A stretch of 56,834 nucleotides of DNA from CAWDMN01 sp963803155 (GTDB lineage: Bacteria; Acidobacteriota; Terriglobia; Versatilivoradales; Versatilivoraceae): contig CAWDMN010000042.1 in assembly GCA_963803155.1 (NCBI GenBank), positions 1-56,834 on the forward strand, in the 5' to 3' direction. This document shows, piece by piece, positions 49,760 through 56,834 of the stretch. Both the position numbers and the translations under genes were made by a program. Within the stretch, counting starts at the first letter, position 1, and each line of letters opens with the position of its first letter. Under the pieces are notes generated by a model, which was given only the letters and a program-made list of their open reading frames with translations, searched no databases and was not told the DNA's origin.

Positions 49760-50809
49760 GTGGCAGGCCGGACCAAGCGGGAATATGTTGAACCAATGGG
49801 ACTGGCTCACCTCAGCTCGTTGGAAAATCGTCGGGAGAATGCTCCAGAGCTACGCCAATATGTTTACGAATTGGCCACAACCTTAGTGTCCCGGATTTTC
49901 AATAGAGCGGAAAAGATCAGCGGGAAAAAAGCGGAAGAAGCTTTGCATGATATGCGGGTGGCGACTCGGCGGTTGCGTGAAACTCTCAGCATGTTTGATC
50001 TTTTTTATCCGCCGCGACGGCTAAAGAGAGTTCTTGCCCGGATAAAAAAAATGACCCAGGTCCTTGGGCTCCCCCGCGAGGCGGATGTCAATGCCGCGCT
50101 AATGGCCAGATTGCCAATGCCAGGGAATGCCTCTTCGACTCAACAGGTGGCCAAGGAGCATTTGCTCGAAATTCTCGAAGATGAAAGAGTTCGGCGTCAC
50201 CGCAAGATGAAGAAAGCTTTTTCCCGGCTGGATCTCACAGCTTTGCGGAGGGAACTTCGCTCCCTGAGCAAGGCTGGAATGACCATGGAGATGAGAATTC
50301 CTACGTCTTCTCACTTCGATCCGATGAATGCTCCGGAAAGATCGTGGCTGGAATCTCTCTGGCAGGAGAAAGGCCGGCCATTCCTGCAATACGACGAGGA
50401 AAAATTGAGGGCGATGGATGATCAGGCCCTGCACCAGCTCCGCATTCAGACCAAGAAATTGCGGTATGCGCTGGAAATCATCAATCCAATCGCCGGCAAT
50501 TCCTTCGACTTGCTCATTCAGAGTGCTCGTGAATTGCAAGATTTACTGGGTGAATGTCACGACTTCGATGTATTGATGGCTGTCATTCGCAATCATCGGG
50601 AAGCGCTCAAAGCCGGCCATCGTCTTTTGCTGGCCGAAGCCATGGGGGAGGTAATCGGCACTCTCCAGTCAAAAAAAGAGGAGGCGATTCAAAAAGTCCC
50701 TCGCCTGTTCGCGGTTTTTTTCGCGACACTGGACTTGGCTCTTCCCGCATCATCCCGGCCTTCGGTTTCGGCCATTACTCCAACAACAGCCCCTGAGTCA
50801 GGGGATTGA
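49760..50809 (+). CDS. CHAD-domain protein (polyphosphate-associated)
   Basis: 349 residues from a GTG at 49760, chosen because GGAGGGGGG lies about 9 bases upstream; the frame is open back to a TTG at 49739. Two four-helix halves of the CHAD fold carry the conserved basic motifs ALHDMRVATRRLRETLSMFD and ALHQLRIQTKKLRYALEIIN, whose Arg/Lys/His residues bind polyphosphate. The gene is divergent from pstS and may share its phosphate-responsive control region. Confidence 0.9.
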   Translation: MAGRTKREYVEPMGLAHLSSLENRRENAPELRQYVYELATTLVSRIFNRAEKISGKKAEEALHDMRVATRRLRETLSMFDLFYPPRRLKRVLARIKKMTQVLGLPREADVNAALMARLPMPGNASSTQQVAKEHLLEILEDERVRRHRKMKKAFSRLDLTALRRELRSLSKAGMTMEMRIPTSSHFDPMNAPERSWLESLWQEKGRPFLQYDEEKLRAMDDQALHQLRIQTKKLRYALEIINPIAGNSFDLLIQSARELQDLLGECHDFDVLMAVIRNHREALKAGHRLLLAEAMGEVIGTLQSKKEEAIQKVPRLFAVFFATLDLALPASSRPSVSAITPTTAPESGD

Positions 50810-50838
50810 TTTCGCTCTGAAAATACAAGGAGTTGGAT

Positions 50839-51303
50839 ATGCAGGTCGCCATCAATGCCGAAAATCTTGATTCGCGCGATCGCTTGAAAAAACTGATCGG
50901 CTCCCTGAGTGAAGCCGAAATGATCAGCCGGCTGGACAAGGGCTGGACTGCCGCCCTGCTGTTTGCCCACTTGGCTTTTTGGGACCAGCGCATTCTTTTC
51001 CTTTTCAAAATGCTCGACCCAAAAAATCTAATTGCCACACTAAAGCCCGCCTCAATGCCACCTTGGGCGATCGATAGCTTGAATGAAGCGGTGCGGCAAA
51101 TCTCCATCTCCATCCCTCCCGCCCAAGCCGCACGGCTGGCGCTGGAAAGCGCCGATGCCGTCGACCGGATGTTGGAAACACTTCCGGCGGAATTGACGCA
51201 GGCGATTCTCTCGGCGGGAATGGAGAGATTGTTGCGCCGTTCTTTACATCGTAACCACCATCTGGAACAAATGGCCCGCGCGCTTGGCAAAACTTTGGTT
51301 TGA
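50839..51303 (+). CDS. DinB/maleylpyruvate-isomerase-like four-helix protein
   Basis: 154 residues from the ATG at 50839 (AAGGAGTTGG upstream). A helical protein with WTAALLFAHLAFWDQRILF and a C-terminal RSLHRNHHLEQMARAL; the spaced His residues (HLAFWD, HRNHHLEQ) match the metal-binding triad of the DinB_2 fold. Enzymes of this superfamily use mycothiol, bacillithiol or glutathione, but many members are uncharacterised. Follows the CHAD gene by 29 bases, a probable operon. Confidence 0.75.
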   Translation: MQVAINAENLDSRDRLKKLIGSLSEAEMISRLDKGWTAALLFAHLAFWDQRILFLFKMLDPKNLIATLKPASMPPWAIDSLNEAVRQISISIPPAQAARLALESADAVDRMLETLPAELTQAILSAGMERLLRRSLHRNHHLEQMARALGKTLV

Positions 51304-51383
51304 TCAGCGATCCTCTGTCCATTTAAAAAGTCGGATAATTGCTATTGTGGAATGGATGAGCGCATGCTGTTTGGCTTAAAGAT

Positions 51384-52010
51384 TCATTTTATGAGCTCTT
51401 TGATTTTTGATGCCACGGCCAGCCCGAGCTTTTTATGCTCGCCGGCTTCAAAGTGAATGCCATCCAATGGACTGGAGACGATGATGGTAGAGGTGTCCAG
51501 AAAGGCGCAACCCAGTTCTTCGGCTACGCGAGCATAATGGAGGGAGAATTTTTGTGATTTGATTTCGGCCCCCTCAAACATCTCCGCATAATTTGTGAGT
51601 TTCGTCGTCGGTGGGGGCGCCAAAAGAAGGACTTGTGGCGCACGGCCATTGACTCCGGCGCCGCTGCTCTGAACCGTACTGGCCAATACTTTCGCTCCTT
51701 CCGCGACATCGAATGCGGAGAGGTTGAATCGTTTTTTAAGGTCGTTGGTGCCGAGCATCAGCACGATAAAATCAAGGGGCCGATGAGATTCCAAACACGG
51801 AATCAGATAATCTTTTCCATTCTTGTAGCCTTCGATCGGATCGTCCCACACCGTGGTGCGGCCACTTAGGCCTTCTTCAATAATCTCCCAGGCGTCGCCC
51901 ATGGCCTTGCTTAAGATCCGCGTCCATCGCGTATTTTGGTCAAAACGGTCATTGGTCACGGGATCATAGCCCCAGGTGTTTGAATCTCCATAGCAGAGTA
52001 TTTGTTTCAT
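51384..52010 (-). CDS. SGNH/GDSL-family hydrolase
   Basis: 208 residues from the ATG at 52010 (AGGAGAAATT upstream). All four SGNH blocks are present: block I CYGDSNTWGYDP (nucleophile Ser), block II GLSGRTTVWDDP, block III LMLGTNDLKKRF and block V SSPLDGIHFEAGEH (catalytic Asp and His). Close in layout to arylesterase/acyltransferase-type SGNH enzymes. No signal peptide, so cytoplasmic. It lies between phoR and the CHAD operon; no obvious link to phosphate. Confidence 0.9.
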   Translation of the reverse strand: MKQILCYGDSNTWGYDPVTNDRFDQNTRWTRILSKAMGDAWEIIEEGLSGRTTVWDDPIEGYKNGKDYLIPCLESHRPLDFIVLMLGTNDLKKRFNLSAFDVAEGAKVLASTVQSSGAGVNGRAPQVLLLAPPPTTKLTNYAEMFEGAEIKSQKFSLHYARVAEELGCAFLDTSTIIVSSPLDGIHFEAGEHKKLGLAVASKIKELIK

Positions 52011-52114
52011 TCCGAAATTTCTCCTTAGAAAATCGCCGTAAGGCAAAGGTGGAGCGGGCACGAGTGACCGCCGTCACCGGAGCACGCTGGCTCGGCAGGC
52101 GAGGTTAGCCAAGC

Positions 52115-52150
52115 GACGCGCGATGGGTGACTTCGTCACACTCGCGCGTC
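52115..52150. terminator. Strong stem-loop downstream of phoR
   Basis: GACGCGCGATGGGTGAC and GTCACACTCGCGCGTC pair over about 16 bases with a TTC loop and one or two bulges. On the minus strand it lies about 120 bases after the phoR stop codon and before the SGNH gene. There is no long T tract. Confidence 0.5.
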
Positions 52151-52270
52151 CCACCTTGTTTTCATCTTCTTGTTGAGCCAGCCGCGCTGGCATGTGAGGC
52201 TCCCTAGAAAATAGTTTGGATGAAGACGCCGTGTCCACAAGGCGTCCAGATGGGAACCACCGTTCCGCGC

Positions 52271-54049
52271 TCAGTTCTTATCGATTGGCAGGACGAACCA
52301 GAAATCAGAACCATGGCCGAGCTGGCTTTTCACTCCCACTCTGCCGCCATGGGCCTCAATGATGTGCTTGACAATGGCCAACCCCAATCCGGTTCCACCC
52401 AACTCCCGAGAACGGGCTTTGTCCACCCGATAGAATCGTTCGAAAATGCGCGACAGGTCTTGAGAGGGAATGCCGATGCCGGTGTCCCGAATATGAAATT
52501 CAAGGGAAGAGCCATTCTCCGCCGGAGCGGTGGAGAGTGTGATCTGGCCGTCATCCGGGGTGAATTTGATGGCGTTGTCGAGCAAATTCACCAGGACCTG
52601 TTGTAATTTTTCCCGGTCAGCCTTCAAAGCGGGCAATCCTGGATCGATTTGGATGGATATCCCCAGGGTTTTCTGCTCCCAAGTGACTCGAGTGCTCTCG
52701 ACAGTTTCCTCCACCAGTTTTTTTAAGCCTAGGATTTCGGGTTGCAGACGGATTTGCTCAGATTCCAGGGAGGCCAACGTTAACAAGTCATTCGTCAGAT
52801 TGGTTAAGCGGATGGCATGGTTGCGGATGATCTCCACGAATCGGCGATTGTTTTTCCGATCGTCCAAAGCGCCGTCCAGCAAGGTTTCGGAGAATCCCCG
52901 GATGGAAGTCAATGGAGTTCGAAGCTCGTGCGACAAGTTGGCGACAAAATCCTTTCGGATATTCTCCAGCTCCACCAAGCGCGAGATATCGTGGAACACC
53001 GCGACGGCGCCATCCGATTTTTCACCCGGCTCACGGAAAGGAACCGCCACCACGGAGAAGGTTTGCCGGTTGGAGAGATTGATTTCCAGAACGGCGGTTC
53101 GTTCTTCGTGAGTTTTGAGAACTGAATCCACCATCTCCTTTAAATTGGCATGACGCACCACCTCCAAGACATGCTTGCCCAGGCTCTGTTGAGGCGGGAT
53201 GCCGAGTTGGCGAGAAAGCGCGGGATTCATCAAGGTGATGCGCCCATGGGAATCTACCGCCAACACTCCCGCCTGCATTCCCTCCAAAATGGCATTGCTC
53301 CGATTTCTCTCTTCCCGAAGTTCCCGGATGTGCCCTTCCATCGCGGTGGCAGTCTCGTTGAGCGATTGGGCCAGCCTGCCCAACTCATCGGGAGTTTTCC
53401 AGCGGATCCGCGCGCCGAGTTTCCCGTGGGCGATGCTTTCCGAAAAGCTTTGAATTTCAGAAATCCGGCTGATCAGCGAACGGGCCAAAAGTGAACCGAG
53501 GCCAACTGCCAGGAGAAAAGGCAAAAAGGAAATTAAGATCATTTCTCTTTGCGTGGGTCGAAAACCGTCGCTGATCTCCTGTAAGGGCAAAGCCAGCCGT
53601 AGCGCCACAGTGGAATGGGTCGGATGAACTACTCGATAAGCTACGTAGAGCAAGTTCTTGCCCAAGGTGTGGCTGAACCGTATGCTGGCTCCAGTCCCGC
53701 TGGCCAAAGCCTCCTTGATTTCCGGACGGTTCGAGTGATTGTCCATCACCGCGGGATTGGACTCATTGTCCGCCAAAACGACGCCATCCGCCTGAATTAA
53801 GGTCAAGCGGCAACCGAGAATATTCCCTTCCCGGTTGATCCAAGTCCGAATCTGACCGGTGTCGGAAAGGTTCTTCAGGTCATCGCCGAGAATAAGCGCC
53901 AGGCTGGAGAGGCGGGATTTTTCTTGCGCAACATAGTTGCCGTGCAGCTTTCGGGACATGGCAAAGTCCACTACCAACAAAACGGCCACAAGCAATACTA
54001 CATAAGAAACCATGATCTTAATGAAGAGGCGGCTCTTATATAGGCTCAT
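52271..54049 (-). CDS. phoR: PhoR-type membrane sensor histidine kinase
   Basis: 592 residues. Two membrane segments (about 11-29 and 171-191) enclose a sensory domain of about 140 residues. HAMP (about 192-245), PAS (about 250-355), HisKA with the phospho-accepting His in NLSHELRTPLTSIRGFSETL, and HATPase_c with N box LLDNAIKFTPDDG, G1 DTGIGIP and G2 GGTGLGLAIVKHI follow. The PAS plus HisKA layout and the nearby pst-phoU-phoB genes support PhoR. It is separated from phoB by the whole pst operon, unlike the usual phoBR pair. Confidence 0.88.
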   Translation of the reverse strand: MSLYKSRLFIKIMVSYVVLLVAVLLVVDFAMSRKLHGNYVAQEKSRLSSLALILGDDLKNLSDTGQIRTWINREGNILGCRLTLIQADGVVLADNESNPAVMDNHSNRPEIKEALASGTGASIRFSHTLGKNLLYVAYRVVHPTHSTVALRLALPLQEISDGFRPTQREMILISFLPFLLAVGLGSLLARSLISRISEIQSFSESIAHGKLGARIRWKTPDELGRLAQSLNETATAMEGHIRELREERNRSNAILEGMQAGVLAVDSHGRITLMNPALSRQLGIPPQQSLGKHVLEVVRHANLKEMVDSVLKTHEERTAVLEINLSNRQTFSVVAVPFREPGEKSDGAVAVFHDISRLVELENIRKDFVANLSHELRTPLTSIRGFSETLLDGALDDRKNNRRFVEIIRNHAIRLTNLTNDLLTLASLESEQIRLQPEILGLKKLVEETVESTRVTWEQKTLGISIQIDPGLPALKADREKLQQVLVNLLDNAIKFTPDDGQITLSTAPAENGSSLEFHIRDTGIGIPSQDLSRIFERFYRVDKARSRELGGTGLGLAIVKHIIEAHGGRVGVKSQLGHGSDFWFVLPIDKN

Positions 54050-54816
54050 TTTCGATCCTGTCTGTCTATGAGTGATAAAACAAAAGCAGATCTATTCTAT
54101 CAGCAGGAAGTTTTTGTTGCACCTTTGAAGGATTTTCCTGCCCATTTCCAATATGGAGACGAGGTGCGGCTTTCCCTTGTTCTTATCGCAAGGATTGACC
54201 GGCAATGTCAACCATATGGCGCAAGCGTTCCATTCTGTCCAGTATTATCCTCCACTTCCTGAAGAATGTCGTAACCGCATCGCTCGTTTTTGTGCAAATG
54301 CCTATTCTGGTTTGACTGGAGGGAAGAACCAGAAGTTCCTTTCCTGGAGTTGGACACTATTAGGAGCAGTCCTCTTGAGCGCTGCAATGAGTCTCTTACA
54401 TATTGTTGGACCGAAGAGAAAGGAGAATAATTCTGGTATTGGATTATTGGAATAGCAGGCCCAAACCATATGGAGATTTTGCCACCATAATGAAGCAATT
54501 TTTGGCAACTTGGCTACCATTCAGAATTAGTAGAGCTGGCCCTTTTTTCTTGAACTGACGAGAAATTGTACATAATCAGGTGCAATTTGTTCTTCCCCTT
54601 GCCCATTGAGTTCTTTAGTGGATTGCAAACGTTTTTTTCGGAGGCTTTTGCACAAGATCCGTGGGAACTGGATGAGGCCCATGCTGCAAATGATGGCATG
54701 AGCGTGATTGGCCTTAAGCCTGTGACTCCATGATGATGCGCAGCCGTTTGGCGGACTATTCAAAAAGAATTTTCACTTCCGGACTTCCACTCCGCTTGCT
54801 CTTTAACTTAGCCCGT
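54050..54816. other. Intergenic region without a recognised gene
   Basis: 767 bases between phoR and the insertion sequence. AT-rich, with short frames on both strands that show no family features. The phoR promoter should lie near 54060-54110. It may contain decayed mobile DNA, but none could be named. Confidence 0.4.
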
Positions 54817-56833
54817 CTTTGACAACTGGCGTCAAAAAAATCAGTAAGTCATTGATTTTGGGTTCGACGAAACAAAAAGTCGGCACTACAAAACAACGGC
54901 TTTCTCTGCTGGATGGCTGAGATCATCCGCAGTCACTTTGGGAGGTGGCTGACTGGGTAAAGTCAACTTCAGCTGATGGAGCAACAACTGTTGGTCTTTC
55001 TCTGGATGCGTATATCGAGTGAGGATCAGTTTCTTGCCGTCGGTCGTCGGCAAGTGAACATCCACCATTTGAATCTCCGCCAGTTTATCCAAAGCCTGCC
55101 GGGGTGTGAGGCCTGGCGCCAGGAGAGCCAGACGTTGCTTCAAAGTGACGTGCAGGCAATAAGCGAGAAAGGCCACAAAGATGTGCGCCTCAATGCGCTC
55201 GTCTTTTTGATGATAGATCGGGCGCAATCCGAGGTCGGACTTCAGATTTCGGAACACGGCTTCGATCTCGGTCAATTGAATATAGTAATCCCATAGGCTG
55301 GCCGTCTGCTCCACACCTAAATTGGATCGCAGCAGATAATTTCCTTCCGTCCGACGGACCTGCCGGAGTTTATTTCTGTTCAAGGCGAAAGTGAAGGTGG
55401 TCGCATCCACTTTTTCATCCGGACTGGGAATTCGGATCTCGACAATGGGATACGCATTTCCCGCCTCTTTTTTCGCGGCTCCCAGCTTCATCAACAACAC
55501 ATCCCGAGTGAGTTTTTGCCGCTGCAATTCCTGCAACCTTTTCCAGAAACGCTTCAACCGGCGTTGGCGCATCGCCCGTTCCTTGGCAAAGCGGCCTGCA
55601 CTGCGCGCCAACACATATAACTCGTCCTCTTTTCGAAGCAGCTTCACCTGGACCGATTCCCGGACTTTCTCCCACGGCTGAGCCAGAAAATCTTGTTCGA
55701 GTTTGGTCAACTTCCCGCGAGGGGTCCCCACCAGATAATGGACCACAGGATCCGATTTCCTCATCTGCGCCAGTGTCTCTTCGGTCGGTATGCCCCGGTC
55801 CATGACCCACACCCGATTCGCTTTCCCATATTGAGCTTCGATCTTTTCCAAAAAACCAGACAAGGTGGTCTTGTCACTCGTGTTGCCGTCCATGACCTCA
55901 TAAGCCAAGGGGAAACCTTCCGGGGTGACAATCAACCCAATGACCACCTGCACGCAATCGGGTCGCTTATCTCGACTATATCCGAATTTTCTCTTTCCTT
56001 CCCCGGGAGGATCACACTCAAAATAGGTACTGGTCAGGTCGTACAATAAGACTTCGAATCCCGCCTGAAACAGGTCCTCCCACCGTTCCCGCAAAAAAGA
56101 AAACATCTCCGTCTTGTGCCTCAACAGCAGATCCAGACAGCGATAGGGATTCTGTTGGGGCAGGACCTCCGAGTCTTCGCCCAATAAATCTCCCATCGCG
56201 CTCTTCCCATACCAAACCCGATGCAGCTTCCATTCACTGCCGGGGTCGAGCAGACGATAGACCGTCAGCGTCTTCAGCACATTCAACCAGCGAGTCCCCT
56301 CTCGACTGGGCAATAGCCGCTCCGCCCAAAAATCATCCAACTTCAATTGATTCCAGATTCCCATGGCCAGCCAACAGGCACCCCATTGACGCGGCCGGTG
56401 CAGACTGAGTTGGTTCAACCGTATTTGCACGACTTCCGTTTTTATTTCGGGGGCAGGCCGATCCGCGGGAAACAGCGCCACTTGACGAGGGGACTCTCGG
56501 CCGTCTTCAAATAGTTCGATCGTTCGACACCAGGTTTCCTTTTGGGCGTCGTTGATTTCTCCCAGATATAAAACGTGCCGCTGAATCACCTGGCCTTTCT
56601 GGGTGCGACGATTTTCGACAATGCTCCAGTATCGGTGTTCTTTTCCGTCCTTTTTTCGGACCTTCGCTCGTAGAAACATCGTCCCATTGTCTATATTTTT
56701 TTGCCGAGGTCAATGGGGTAGGTCGGCACTACAAGCACTTTCCCGGCGTTTTGCTGAAACTGTTATTGATAAAAAACGACTTCTGAGTACAAAAAATCGC
56801 GCTTGGGTCAAAATCAGCTGCGAGTTGTCAAAG
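54817..56833 (-). mobile_element. IS1634-family insertion sequence
   Basis: About 2.0 kb with terminal inverted repeats CTTTGACAACT (54817-54827) and AGTTGTCAAAG (56823-56833) around one transposase gene. Direct copies of GTCGGCACTACAA lie just inside each end (54879-54891 and 56722-56734). The right end coincides with the window end, so the target duplication cannot be read. Confidence 0.75.
54886..56679 (-). CDS. IS1634-family DDE transposase
   Basis: 597 residues, full length for the family. DDE elements: first Asp in VLLYDLTSTYFECDPPG, second Asp in RVWVMDRGIPTEETLAQM, and Glu in YIQLTEIEAVFRNLKSDLGL, followed by PIYHQKDERIEAHIFVAFLA. This Y-(2)-E-type IS4-superfamily signature with the long insertion between the second Asp and the Glu fits IS1634. 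The frame is uninterrupted, so the element may be active. Confidence 0.93.
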   Translation of the reverse strand: MFLRAKVRKKDGKEHRYWSIVENRRTQKGQVIQRHVLYLGEINDAQKETWCRTIELFEDGRESPRQVALFPADRPAPEIKTEVVQIRLNQLSLHRPRQWGACWLAMGIWNQLKLDDFWAERLLPSREGTRWLNVLKTLTVYRLLDPGSEWKLHRVWYGKSAMGDLLGEDSEVLPQQNPYRCLDLLLRHKTEMFSFLRERWEDLFQAGFEVLLYDLTSTYFECDPPGEGKRKFGYSRDKRPDCVQVVIGLIVTPEGFPLAYEVMDGNTSDKTTLSGFLEKIEAQYGKANRVWVMDRGIPTEETLAQMRKSDPVVHYLVGTPRGKLTKLEQDFLAQPWEKVRESVQVKLLRKEDELYVLARSAGRFAKERAMRQRRLKRFWKRLQELQRQKLTRDVLLMKLGAAKKEAGNAYPIVEIRIPSPDEKVDATTFTFALNRNKLRQVRRTEGNYLLRSNLGVEQTASLWDYYIQLTEIEAVFRNLKSDLGLRPIYHQKDERIEAHIFVAFLAYCLHVTLKQRLALLAPGLTPRQALDKLAEIQMVDVHLPTTDGKKLILTRYTHPEKDQQLLLHQLKLTLPSQPPPKVTADDLSHPAEKAVVL

Positions 56834-56834
56834 T

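Noticed and set aside
54153..54455. Possible small gene between phoR and the IS
   Set aside because: No ribosome-binding site, no family features and competing frames of similar length on both strands.
54879..56734. GTCGGCACTACAA copies as the terminal repeats of the IS
   Set aside because: They are direct, not inverted, repeats, and better inverted ends (CTTTGACAACT/AGTTGTCAAAG) lie outside them.

Overview
The window is a bacterial contig of about 57 kb. The gene content best fits an Acidobacteriota-like organism: GWxTD-domain protein, DUF1579 and Dabb secreted proteins, an octaheme cytochrome with TPR repeats, GH172 (formerly DUF2961) and GH116 enzymes, many Sec and Tat signal peptides, moderate GC. 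That assignment is inference from gene families; no rRNA gene is present. The first ~1.3 kb is visibly AT-richer than the rest and carries a multiply frameshifted rimO fragment, so the left edge may be a rearrangement scar or a chimeric assembly end. The right edge stops within a base of the terminal inverted repeat of an IS1634-type element.

Layout. (1) 1-1.3 kb: start of a small TraR/DksA-like gene and the broken rimO. (2) 1.3-14.8 kb, + strand: an exported carbohydrate/ester-degrading cluster with a truncated discoidin-like protein, amidohydrolase, GH36-like enzyme, GH172, CocE-type hydrolase, Tat-type alpha/beta hydrolase, Tat-type GH116, M20 peptidase and a frameshifted secreted protein. 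(3) 14.9-26.3 kb: Dabb protein, ABC exporter, a DedA/LPG-synthase fusion beside an AcvB/VirJ-like hydrolase (a probable aminoacyl-phospholipid module), a double cyclophilin, a PAP2 phosphatase, and a frameshifted octaheme cytochrome with HEAT and TPR repeats. (4) 26.6-30.4 kb: a palindromic extragenic element, a large clan GH-A glycosidase interrupted by a beta-sandwich insert, and an XRE regulator with a clear operator/promoter.

(5) 30.5-43.4 kb is the main discovery: a sedentary chromosomal integron. About 14 gene cassettes, all on the minus strand, are each followed by an attC (59-base-element) site with GTTRRRY-type core boxes and self-complementary arms containing unpaired extrahelical bases. 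A divergent tyrosine recombinase with the integron-integrase-specific motif lies at the expected end (42496-43352), but it is a pseudogene: frameshift, amber codon, and loss of the C-terminus with the catalytic tyrosine. Cassette cargo includes two toxin-antitoxin pairs (BrnT/BrnA and RelE-ParE/Phd-YefM), pirin, a CrtI-like FAD oxidoreductase, a quinone oxidoreductase, an ORF6N protein, a stand-alone SecD P1-head-like secreted protein, DUF1697, DUF1579, a GWxTD protein with an amber codon, and unknowns. One attC has been split by a 159-bp MITE-like element with a 3-bp target duplication.

(6) 43.5-54.1 kb is a phosphate regulon: phoR, pstS, pstC, pstA, pstB, phoU, phoB on the minus strand, with a CHAD (polyphosphate-binding) gene, a DinB-like gene and an SGNH hydrolase interspersed. 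pstS is preceded by four hexamers at exact 11-bp spacing (a Pho box). The pst intergenic gaps are filled with four arrays of 7-bp tandem repeats of three unrelated sequences. (7) 54.8-56.8 kb: IS1634-family insertion sequence. Several genes outside the integron carry frameshifts at or near homopolymer runs, so some lesions may be sequencing errors.
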